Assembly: GCA_002794775.1 (NCBI GenBank)
Contig: NBAY01000004.1
Coordinates: 372,001-436,000 of the forward strand
Source of the DNA: Porodaedalea pini
Taxonomy: Eukaryota; Basidiomycota; Agaricomycetes; Hymenochaetales; Hymenochaetaceae
Direction: 5' to 3'
DNA length: 64,000 nt
Of this stretch, positions 1 through 8,953 are shown in pieces. The notes below the pieces were generated by a model that was not told where the DNA came from, made no database searches, and worked only from the letters and a program-made list of their open reading frames with translations. Each line of letters opens with the position of its first letter. Position 1 is the first letter of the stretch. Both the position numbers and the translations under genes were made by a program.

Positions 1-1049
1 ACTATACAGGAGATCTTCATGACATAGATGGATACAGTACATTGTAAAAGGGACCATCCATATGCTGACTGCAGCTCGTGGAATCCGCACTCTGCTGAAT
101 TCTATCCGTAAACACTGAGAGTACTGCAATCAAAGTAGACATCTTCAGGTAAGAAGGTAAGCAGGAGAAAGAGCTTCAGCGCCTAAGGAGACTCGCGGCA
201 AGGCGAGCTCCTGCCAAACGCGGCGAATAGGTACAGTATGCCGTTTGCATAAAGCCTATCCCACGTGGCAAAGTCATCTCGATCACATGGTTTTCGTGTC
301 AATTGCAGTTGTTTCAAGCTCTCCAAACTCTCCGATCCTCGTTTCACCTTACTCCTTAGTCTCTGTCTCATCGCTAACAGAAGGCCCGAGGACAATCTGC
401 GGCATCGCTGAGCATATCAGCTTCATTTATCGGCCAGAAAACGATGGCCGTCGTGCCGAATACGCCAGGCATCCATGTCCCCGTTTGTCGTCTTGCAGAT
501 AAAGCCTGCGTCCTCTCGCCGATTCAGAGCGGTCCGACACACCGAATGAGCTCGAAACAAAGGAAACTGATAATACCCGGCGGGAGATTCCGTAAAATAA
601 TACAAACGCATGAGAGCGACAGGAAGCGTGAGTCGGGAAAAGGTCCAAATACAAATGAGCTAAGCTGATACGAAGCGGCATTCGACGATGAGACGGCGTA
701 CGGGAAGTGAAAGGACCCCTAGACTTACCACAGTATACTAATGAAAGCAGTGGTGAGTGACGAGGACATGAAGTGTATGTGTAGGTGAATCAGGGAGTGA
801 TACTCCGGGGCATGGATGGGCCAGCTTGCTGGCGATTCGGACGTTGTCCAAGGTGAAACGAAAGACATGGAGAGTCGAAGAATGGTGATTGAACAGAAAA
901 AAAGGCGCAGCTCGGCTTTTTGGCACTGTTCATGGACGAAGATGAGCACGCGTGTGTACCACGATATAAGGGAGACAGACGCGACTCAACTGGGTTCCAA
1001 TGGCTCGAACGAAGTAGAGAAAGAGAAAATGCGAGGCGGAAATGCGCGA
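1..1049. other. No supported gene
   Basis: Both strands have only short open stretches with no recognisable family. The minus strand has a few patches that could be exons (around 423-611 and 740-870), but I could not join them with consistent splice sites and phase. They may be untranslated or decayed sequence downstream of the small ORF at 1050-1340. Confidence 0.5.
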
Positions 1050-1340
1050 CTACTGCGCTTTCATCGGTGAACTCGTATTCTTCGTCTCCGCCGCGTTGCT
1101 GGCGGTCTTCTTCGGCTGCGGCGTCTTACCCTCTGATGCTAAAGGAACGGGCCCTAGAAGCGGGCGGGCCATGTCCTCCAGCGGGCTGCGTGAAAGCTCC
1201 CTGAGCCGTGCAGCGTACTCCTGATCGGACGTAGAGTTCTGCGAAACAAAGGTGACATGTCCATTCGACGGCGCGTTCGTCGGAGCCGCAAGCCACGCCA
1301 GGAAAGCATCGACAGAGTCGGATGGCGACAGCGGCGACAT
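1050..1340 (-). CDS. Small hypothetical protein, 96 aa
   Basis: Single-exon reading frame starting at an ATG. The peptide is hydrophilic and rich in Ser, Pro and Ala, with a more ordered N-terminal part (SVDAFLAWLAAPTNAP) and a Lys/Thr-rich tail. I recognise no domain, signal peptide or membrane segment. A splice donor near the end (AC|GAGTTCACC region) could extend it towards lower coordinates, but no convincing next exon was found. It could be the first exon of a longer gene or a chance ORF; codon use looks more gene-like than its surroundings. Confidence 0.3.
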   Translation of the reverse strand: MSPLSPSDSVDAFLAWLAAPTNAPSNGHVTFVSQNSTSDQEYAARLRELSRSPLEDMARPLLGPVPLASEGKTPQPKKTASNAAETKNTSSPMKAQ

Positions 1341-1923
1341 GGTCTATTTGTGTGAGCGGCTGACTGTCGTGTGCAACAGGTGCGATGTAGTGCCGGGGTC
1401 ACACCGGACTGAATTGCTCGGAACGCTATGACTCGGCGTATGTACTATGTACTGGTTTCTGGGCCCTTGTCGATGGCGTCGTGTATGCACGCCGTAGACA
1501 AGAGAATGAGAGCACGACAAGTAAGTGTTGAAGTTGGCTACAGCTGTGTCGACGACAGGCAGCGGGGGAACAAAGGCAGAGGGTGGATTGCGGTGGAATA
1601 CATGTACATTCGAGCTCATGGAACGGACTAGATCGTTCTAAATTAAGACAGTCTGTAAACCAGGGTACGATCATATAAGCACGCCGAATACACGTGTGCA
1701 AGATACGCAAAGTCGCTTTAATTTATTATGCTGGAACAAATACACAAATCCGAAATCGCAAAGTAATAAAAACGTGAAGATATTATCGTACAGACAGAGC
1801 TGAGAATTAGAGTAAGCTAAAACATAAGAAAAATTATAAAGAACAGACATTCTGTTTGTCAACTTAGCTTGACTAAAAAGAGCATATATATATCCCACCT
1901 TTTATTTACTTCCTCCTCCAATT
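1341..1923. other. Intergenic, no gene seen
   Basis: Only overlapping short ORFs without family resemblance. The part from about 1700 to 1900 is clearly AT-richer than the flanks, which fits a 3' untranslated or intergenic stretch downstream of the minus-strand gene ending at 1924. Confidence 0.5.
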
Positions 1924-2409
1924 TCAACCAAACTTGAAGCCCGAGACCGGATCATTGACGTCGGTATAAGGCGAGCGGTGGGAGAGCACGCAGTGTCCCC
2001 GAGAGTTCTGCGAGCTTCGCGAATCGAGCGAGTCGAGCGAACTGCGCGATGACGCCCCCTCCGAGTCCGCATCAGCACCTTTGCTCGCCTCCTCCGAGTT
2101 CGAGCGCGTTCTCCGTCGCAAAGTCGCGCTGCTGGGGAAGGCAGGCGACAGGAGCATCAGCGATGAGTTGACCGTGCCGGGTACGACAATGACAGGCGCG
2201 AAGGACGTGTGCGTCGAAGAAGAGGCCGCAGATTGCGATGAGCTGCAGGCGGGGCACGCATTGCGTTCTGGACGCTTTGCGGCGGCGCTTCCCTTCTCGG
2301 AGGAGCCTGAGGATGGTGCGGCATCTTTCTTGTAAGCATCAAGGCCCGCGTCATAGAGGCGGCTAGACGTTGCCAGCCACAAGATGGTGGATCGCCAGTA
2401 CGATGTCAT
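1924..2409 (-). CDS. Hypothetical Ser-rich protein, 161 aa
   Basis: Single exon with a clean ATG start. The N-terminus (MTSYWRSTILWLATSSRLYD) is weakly hydrophobic and could be a short membrane anchor or mitochondrial-type leader. A long Ser/Ala/Glu-rich middle follows, with repeated Ser-Leu-Asp-Ser patches near residues 125-140, and an aromatic tail ending in GFKFG. No conserved domain is recognised. It is arranged head to head with the TMEM170-like gene starting at 2820, about 410 bp away. Function is unknown; I judge it real because the frame is open and GC-rich throughout. Confidence 0.5.
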   Translation of the reverse strand: MTSYWRSTILWLATSSRLYDAGLDAYKKDAAPSSGSSEKGSAAAKRPERNACPACSSSQSAASSSTHTSFAPVIVVPGTVNSSLMLLSPAFPSSATLRRRTRSNSEEASKGADADSEGASSRSSLDSLDSRSSQNSRGHCVLSHRSPYTDVNDPVSGFKFG

Positions 2410-2819
2410 GGCGAGTACGAGTGTCAGCCGCAGCTGTGCGACCTAGATTTTAGAGCGAGAAAATTCCCAAGCGAGCCGGATGCTCGAAAAGGCTCGAGAG
2501 AGCGGTATAGAATGTAGATGAAGCCATCGTGGGTCGCAGCTTTTTGTACACGCCAGGGTCGTGCAAACGGAGGACAAAGAAGAGACCCGGAGAAGGGTCG
2601 CGTGCAATGCTGGTGCAAACTTTGGAAACCGTTGGGCCCTAGAAGGTCGAGGCGGAATGCAAAGCGGACGATGACGAGAGTTCGAAGCGGGAGTGAAGCA
2701 ACGCGTGACGAATCCCTGCGGCTTCGGTTTACGTGCCCTAGCTGCTCACCGTCATGTTCTCTCTTCTCCGCTTCCCTCTTTAGCTTTCCACGTCGACAAC
2801 ATAAAAGTCTTCAGCCAAG
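2410..2819. promoter_or_regulatory. Divergent intergenic region
   Basis: The 410 bp lie between the start codons of the minus-strand 161-aa gene and the plus-strand TMEM170-like gene, so both promoters must lie here. The last 90 bp before 2820 are pyrimidine-rich, a common fungal core-promoter feature. No TATA box is obvious. Confidence 0.4.
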
Positions 2820-3602
2820 ATGAGCAGACCGACAACTCCCCCTTGGCCGTCATTATACGACCCTTCCATCGATCTCCTCAGAATCTCACACAAGGATCCC
2901 GTGCAACCAGGAGGACACTACCTCTATGACGCCAACGGTGCGCGCTTCTCGGCGTACAGAACACCCAATCGAGCTAACAATCATCTGTCCTGGTCTTTCG
3001 CAGACGTCTTCCGGTTTACGCTCTATTGGACCTTTGTCTTCTACCTCCCGCTCTTTGTCCTCTGCGGACTCCTCGCCTTCCTCAATATCGCCTTCGCCCC
3101 GACACCGCAGCACTTCTCCTACCACTTGCGCGGCGCACAGGACCAAACGCAGCACGAATCTCACCCACTTGCGCTCACCACTTTCAGCTCGGTGGCCTCT
3201 CCCACGTCCGCAACGGCCTTCGCACCGAAGGCCGCGGCATCGGCGTCGCGGCGCACGCCTCCGAAGGTCAACCCGCACCGCACACGCGCCGTGTACGCCC
3301 TGCTCGCCCTGTTCACCTACCTTGTTGCAGGTCTTCTCGGCGCTGTCGTCGGTTCGGCCGTGATCGGGTATATCCTCGCGGCACTGTACAAGGCAGGGCA
3401 CTTCAACATGTCTACGTGCGTCACCTTTGCGTTGTGGTCTTTCCCTCGGCTAATTTGATTTAAAAGGTGGATACCGCCGCTCTTTGCACTAGTTCAAACT
3501 CTCATCGGGTTGCTCGGGTTAGTTCGTCGGTCTATTTGTCGTTCAGAAATTGTGGACTCACTACTCTCTAGCATATATCCTTCCACTGCCGAAATTATCT
3601 GA
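2820..3602 (+). CDS. TMEM170-like integral membrane protein, 225 aa
   Basis: Three exons (2820-3415, 3467-3517, 3572-3602) joined by 51 and 54 bp GT-AG introns give 225 aa. The second exon supplies the conserved stretch W-I-P-P-L-F-A-L directly after FNMST, which is a strong check on the splice. At least three hydrophobic segments are visible: about residues 65-90 (FYLPLFVLCGLLAFLN), 155-185 (a Gly/Ala-rich helix LVAGLLGAVVGSAVIGYIL) and 200-218. The order and the motif 'AVIGYILAALYKAGHFNMSTW' (quoted in part) match fungal members of the TMEM170 family, whose animal relatives shape ER and nuclear envelope membranes. Function in fungi is little known. A Ser/Ala-rich loop separates helices one and two. 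Family assignment is from memory of the pattern. Confidence 0.75.
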
Positions 3603-4870
3603 GCTGTTCTTGCCGCACATTCATTTTGTCTCCTTGGTCCTGCCGTCATTTTACATTTATATCTTGCGGTACTTTATTTGCATGCTGCCATATCTTCACT
3701 CATCCAGGTTTCGGAACGCTATGTATTGACTTCAAAGGGTTATCTCTGTTTTCTGTTTTCCTTTTACCCTTGACTTCCAGACGATCTGCAGACTGTATTT
3801 TACGTCCCGCTCTTACTCTCATGAATCACGAGCGTCCCTATGCACATGATACTCGACAAAATGCTCAAGATCCGATGTATTGCGTATATCTTCAACGCAA
3901 ATCAGTGAGCTGATTCCCTTGAGTTTTCCTTGTCGTGCTTATGAACGGATGGAGCCGTACGTCCCCTTCGTTTCTCACTCAACTCAATTGAACTCAGATA
4001 ACACCATGCCCAGACCGTGTTGCTTCCGACGGCTGATTGCGCTGCCACCGATTTTGAGGGTTTGAGTGTCTGAAGCTAAAGCCAAGGGGCGCTTCGATAC
4101 TGGCAGTCGGTACCTGTAATCTCGAGCAGCGCTGACGTAGGTATCTGCGCAATCTCAAATGATCCCCTTGGCATGTACATCTGTCCTAGCGAAAGCTTGT
4201 CGACCCAAGTACGCGGCTCTGTTCACTGCTAATCTAATCTAAGGATTGCACCTACAATGTACTGAAGGTGTAATTTCGAGTCCGTCTCATGGAAGTCGTA
4301 GGACTCTAGGAGTAATATTAATGCCACCCCTGAATAAAGATAGCGTCGGCTCGTAGGACTCCTGAAGGTAACGTCAAATAAATCCCGCCGCACCATCTCC
4401 GACCGAGTCAGACGCTCTGCAATATTACAACAAATAACTGGATCATTCAATTTCGCGACAAATCAACAAACCTACATCACGGCCGAAGGATATCACATAG
4501 TATTTGCCATTTTTTACGATGCTAGGCACCGTCGCTGACACCTAGGAGCGAGTGTAGATATACTACTATGTATGTATGGTTTGTGATTGCTTCGTTTCTT
4601 TTCATATTTCCATAGACTCTGGATGAATTACGGAACATACAGACGCCTAACCCTTGAAACGTATGATGCATAGATGAAATTCACTCATGAAATGGATATA
4701 GTAAAATACCTCAATAAACAAGACTGCAAATCTAAGTAAATGTAAAATTGTCGCGACCCGGAATCGAACGAACGCCATTCTCAGCACAGCCCCCCACCTT
4801 TCGTCTCGAATTCACCGCACGCCGCCCCCGAACTAACATCAACCCCCCCTCTCAAGACAACGACGAAGAG
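3603..4870. other. Intergenic, no gene seen
   Basis: About 1.27 kb with only short unsupported ORFs. It holds the 3' flank of the TMEM170-like gene and the promoter and 5' leader of the eL37 gene. The only recognisable item is a tRNA 3'-end-like relic at 4749-4770. Confidence 0.5.
4749..4770 (-). other. tRNA 3'-end-like relic
   Basis: Read on the minus strand, the last 20 bases match the 3' end of a tRNA: T-loop TTCGATT, T-stem 3' arm CCGGG and acceptor 3' strand TCGCGAC. The 5' half of the T-stem does not pair, and no matching 5' acceptor strand (GTCGCGA) occurs within 150 bp upstream on that strand. It is therefore not a functional tRNA gene. It could be a tRNA-derived fragment or chance. 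Confidence 0.3.
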
Positions 4871-5788
4871 ATGGTGAGTTCGTTCAGGCCGACTTTTGTG
4901 CGCCGCAGGACGTCCAGCACGGGCTGTTGGTGGAGTAGAGGGTTGTGGATTGGATTGGATTGGACGGTGGAAAAGGATGGTGGTGGGTGGATTGGACGGG
5001 GAGTGGGTGGATGGCACGCTTGATTGCCTTGGGATGGACACGTTCTGCGCGCACTGCAGCAACAGGAAAACGGAACTCGTACTCGTACTGACGCCCTTGC
5101 ATTTCTCTCTAGACGAAAGGTCTGTTTTTGATTTCACTCGCCGCTCGGTGAGGCGTATTGAGAACTGGTTTTTGTTTTTGTGTATTGATTCTGGCGTGAA
5201 GGTACCTCGTCCTTCGGGTGCGTCTCTCTCTCCCTTTTTCCGCCTCACTCTTTCTATGAGCGAATACTGAAGAGGGAGTCTACGCCTGCAGTAAGCGCCA
5301 CACCAAGTCGCACACGCTGTGCCGCCGCTGCGGGAATCGCGCGTTCCACAAGCAGCACAAGAGTGCGTTTGTCTTCCGCTCTCATGTACCCTCCCCCCCC
5401 TCCCCCTTTGTTGTTTCTTGTGCTTATTGTTTTTTTTTTCTCAATGCTCCTGCCGCCGCGCCGCCCCGCCCCGGGACTCCAGCCTGTGCACAGTGCGGCT
5501 ACCCGTCCGCGAAGCTGCGGTCGTACGAGTGGGGCCAGAAGGCGAAGCGCCGCAAGACGACCGGCACGGGCCGCATGCGCTACCTCAAGACCGTCTCGCG
5601 CCGCTTCAAGAACGGCTTCAGGTGCGTCGCGTTCTTTTTTTTCCCCCCCTCCCTTCCTCCCTTCGTGCTTTCCGTCTCATCAAGCGTGCTTTTGTTGTTG
5701 TGTTGTTCCTGATTTGCTCACTCGGGCTTTTGCATGCAGGGAAAACACGTCCGCCGTCAAGAGGAAGGCGGTATCGACCGAGGCATAA
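4871..5788 (+). CDS. RPL37: 60S ribosomal protein eL37 (RPL37), 94 aa
   Basis: Six exons (4871-4873, 5113-5119, 5202-5217, 5292-5362, 5483-5621, 5740-5788) sum to 285 nt. The first coding exon is only the ATG, the second is 7 nt and the third 16 nt. The product starts [19 protein letters not shown] and carries the eL37 zinc-binding pattern CRRCG...CAQCGYP, then the highly conserved basic block [15 protein letters not shown] and RRFKNGF. It is a structural protein of the large ribosomal subunit that contacts rRNA through its zinc ribbon. Introns of 239, 82, 74, 120 and 118 bp make up two thirds of the gene, as is common in fungal ribosomal protein genes. Intron 1 holds a short GGATT tandem repeat (4947-4964). 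Identification is very secure; exons 2 and 3 rest on matching the family N-terminus. Confidence 0.93.
4947..4964 (+). repeat. Short GGATT tandem repeat in eL37 intron 1
   Basis: Three to four copies of the pentamer GGATT in tandem, followed by related GGATTGGAC units up to about 5000. Entirely intronic; no function implied. Confidence 0.5.
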
Positions 5789-6823
5789 GCGGACCCCTCT
5801 ACTGTCCTCTTTCCTTCCTTGCTCTTGCTATGCCTATGCCTATGTCCATGTCGATCGGTTCAGAGCATGTATCTCTCCCCCTTCATACATACAGACATGC
5901 ATCCTGCAGCATCACTTCACGGTCCTGCTGTGCCCGCACAAAATAAATACGAACTGGCGTCTTTCGCACACGTCCTTGCCGATTACGTACATACACGCTA
6001 CTCCCTTTAAATTTGTCTGTCCGTCTGTCCTTTCTGGCATACTCAGGCTATTCTGCGGTTCTCCCAACTTACCGGCTGAATGAATACGTCTGCTTGTCGC
6101 TCAAGACTACAGCATGATATCTTGACTCTTCGACCGCATCTCACCTTCCAGCCAGAGAAAACAAAGACAAAAGAAGCCGAAGGGATATATGAAAACTGCA
6201 TTCTTTGCAAACGCGTCCAAGTACATACATGTATATGTATATATATGTACTAAGTATGTACATCAGGCGTGCAAGAAAAGACGCGAGATGCGAGGTTCGG
6301 TGGGGATGAACGATATGCGATATTCTTTGTATAAGATCTAAGATATGAGCTGAGATATAACTAAGGTAGAGTATGGACGATAGCGAGAAAAAGGATGGAT
6401 GCAGTGAAGGTGAAGGTGCGTGTGGGAGAAGGTACTGCTTGAAGGTGACGGTGACAGTGTACGGTGGGGAGGGAATATTTAGAAGAGCGGGGACTATATT
6501 TGGATGAGAGGAGAGGAAAGAAGGACGAAGGCGTGTCTCTGCCGTATGAGAGGCGAAAATGAAGAAATAAAGAAATGAAGAAAAGAGATCCAAGAGTCCA
6601 TGTACGTCCTACACCGTAACCAGGGTGTAGGTGGAATATACAGAAACAATAAAGACGACGCAGCCGAGCAGCGAGCAGCGTTGAACGTGTATAGAATTCT
6701 CCGTCCGTCCCGCCCGTCGGTCGGTCGGGCGGATTCATGATCATACCCGGCTAGGGTAGTCATCCGGGACGGAGGGGTAAAAAAAGGCGGAGGAAAAGGT
6801 GACGAAAAGGGGGGGATAGAGAA
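5789..6823. other. Intergenic between convergent genes
   Basis: Holds the 3' ends of eL37 (plus) and the following minus-strand gene. A few ORFs of 90-150 codons on the minus strand (6141-6763) are pyrimidine-rich, overlap in different frames and resemble no family, so I treat them as chance. An alternating TATATG run lies near 6230-6250. Confidence 0.5.
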
Positions 6824-8341
6824 TTAGGATTCAGGCGAGCATAACGAGCGGGAACGCTGTCTTCCGCCGCCGTGAGGGGGATGATGAAGTCGACGGTGAT
6901 GATGATGGGGAGGAAGAGGAGGACACAGATGAAGATGGAGACTTGGCGGGCGACGAGAGGGCTTTGAGGGGCTGGCTCGTGGCGACGCCTGGGTACTGTT
7001 AGAGTTGGGGACGGGAAGCGGGGAGGGCTCCGCGGGGGGCGAAGGCGGCAGCGTTGGCGGGCGCTTTGCGTTCGCTTTCTCGTCCTGGCTGGAGCTGGTC
7101 TTCACGCTGGAGCAGTGATAATCAGCATGGTGATGTCGCTGCTGCTGGTGAGGATGATGATGATGGTGATGATGCCTCCCCGGCCAGTCATGTGGCCAGT
7201 CCGCATCCTCCTCGCTCTCCTCATCAGACCCAGAAACAGAACCAGAATCCGAGCCAGATGCAAACCCGAGCTTGCGTTCCAGGCCGAGCGTCGCGCTACC
7301 CCCGACACCGCGGAACCCATTGTAAGGCTCGTACGCGGAGTATGCTCCAGGAGAAGCAGACGAAGATAAGGATGAGGAAGATGATGAAGCCGGTGATGAG
7401 GAAATACCGGAGCGCGGCGACGGTGTTGACGACGACGGAGGAGGGGAGGTCACGCGCGGAGAGAGCACTGGGCTGCTCACCCCGCTCGAGCTCGGCGTCG
7501 GGGAGGAAGATGACGCGTCGAGCAAAGGAAGGAAGGAAAAGTTGCGCGCGCGCGCCGTCGGCGGCGGCGGCGGGATCGACGTGAGCAAAGCACGCGGAGG
7601 CGTATCCGGTGGCGATGGGATCTGGTGCGTCACATTCAGCTTGAACGGCGCCTGTTGTCTGACAGGACCCGGAGCAGGGCCGTTATTTTGTCCAGTAGCA
7701 TTCTGGTGGTGGAGCGCACACGACTGCCTGTGTCCGTACACATTCGACGCCGCCGTGCCCGTATCCGCGCTGAAGACCCTGCAGAGGCACGCCTCCGCGA
7801 GCGTCAGCCCTAAGGAGGGTGTGCTGCCCGTCGGGCTCCCTGGTGGCGAGGGCGACAGCGAACGCGAGCGCGGGGATGTGGGAGTCGTCGGCGGGGCGGC
7901 GGCGCCTGCCTCCGGGAGAAGCGGCAGCAGCGCGAGCGGGACGTTCGAGAGGTAGCGCGACGTCGAACCGTTCGCGGCGTGTGCCCGCGCACACGCGCGG
8001 GCAGCGGCGATTTGCATTTCTTTGAGCTCTAGGATGTCACTGCACGTTTCGGCCGAAAGTCAGCGGGGGCATGGACGCTTTGACTTTTTTTTGACTTTTG
8101 AGTTCAGGGAAAATACGTACTCGTAGGAGAGCTTTTGAGCAATGTCGACGGGCGACCTGTCCCACTCGTCTGCGGGGTGGACTTCGTCCTCGCTCTTTTC
8201 GCGGAAGCTGACCGTGTGCGGACATTTGGGGCGCAAACTGGAATTCGCGCCGCGCGAGGAGTGGGCGGCACCGGTGGTAGGGCCGAAGCTGGGTGTAGAG
8301 GCGCTGCGCGAGGCGGCTGAGAGTTTGAGGCAGCTCTTCAT
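6824..8341 (-). CDS. Low-complexity fungal protein with VSF/EWDRSP motif, 478 aa
   Basis: Two exons (8341-8121 and 8039-6824) around an 81-bp intron with a GTACGT donor give 478 aa. I chose the ATG encoding MKSCLK because the conserved part begins there. The open frame reaches 230 bp further upstream, but that part looks like leader. Residues 1-85 contain the ordered elements: MKSCLK, HTVSF, ADEWDRSPVD and KLSYDDILELKEMQ. To my knowledge this combination recurs in uncharacterised fungal proteins. The rest is low complexity: Pro/Ser tracts, an acidic Ser/Asp/Glu patch and a run of seven His followed by Gln/His. The TVSF sequence resembles the RVxF docking motif of protein phosphatase 1 regulators, so a PP1-targeting role is possible but only inferred. 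A long ORF on the opposite strand is a shadow of this GC-rich gene. Confidence 0.7.
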
Positions 8342-8953
8342 TGATTGTATTGTTTGCGAGGGAGGAACCGGTGGACTATAGGATGGTCGTCGTGTGCGGC
8401 CGTAGGAGAGTGTGGGACGACAAGAGCTGGGACGAGAAATTGAGTGGATCGGGCGAAGTCGGAATGACGATGAGACAGCTCGTTCAGGACCGCTGGTGGT
8501 GGATGGAGTATAACATGCAAGTGAGAGCGTAGAGGGACTTTTGCTCTTCGACCACGACGTACTGCGAGCCAATCATTGTATGGTCGACTCCCCTTCATTG
8601 GCCTTCCCGCTCGAATGCCGAGTCCAGCTGAACACGCCGGAAAAACAATTTTTGGACTTGAGCGGCCTGCTCTCACGCGACACACATGACGTCCCACTCT
8701 TCCCGTTCTTTGATCCGCGTGTCCGTTCCTTCATGAGTGCCGAACCACCGCCATTTCTCCCAAATCTGCATATTCGATAACAGGTGTGTATGTACAAGTC
8801 AAACGAAACTATCTACCAGCGTCCTTGCCTCATTACTTCCCCATTGCGATGATGTGCGAATCCGAAAGCCTAAAGAAACCTTAATAGAATACCATGTCCG
8901 TAAAACGGAAACAAAGTTTGGAATGTGCAGCAACAGCCCCTTCTGCGACATTC
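8342..8953. other. Intergenic; promoter of the low-complexity gene
   Basis: Lies between the start of the minus-strand low-complexity gene and the stop codon of the minus-strand GDB1 gene. No coding potential is visible beyond short shadow ORFs. It should hold the terminator of GDB1 and the promoter and 5' leader of the next gene. Confidence 0.5.

Noticed and set aside
6141..6763. Three overlapping minus-strand ORFs of 89-150 codons
   Set aside because: Pyrimidine-rich, in different frames of the same DNA, between two convergent 3' ends; typical of untranslated sequence.
7054..7584. 176-codon plus-strand ORF opposite the low-complexity gene
   Set aside because: It mirrors the His/Ser/Pro-rich minus-strand exon, starts without context and resembles nothing; a shadow ORF in GC-rich sequence.
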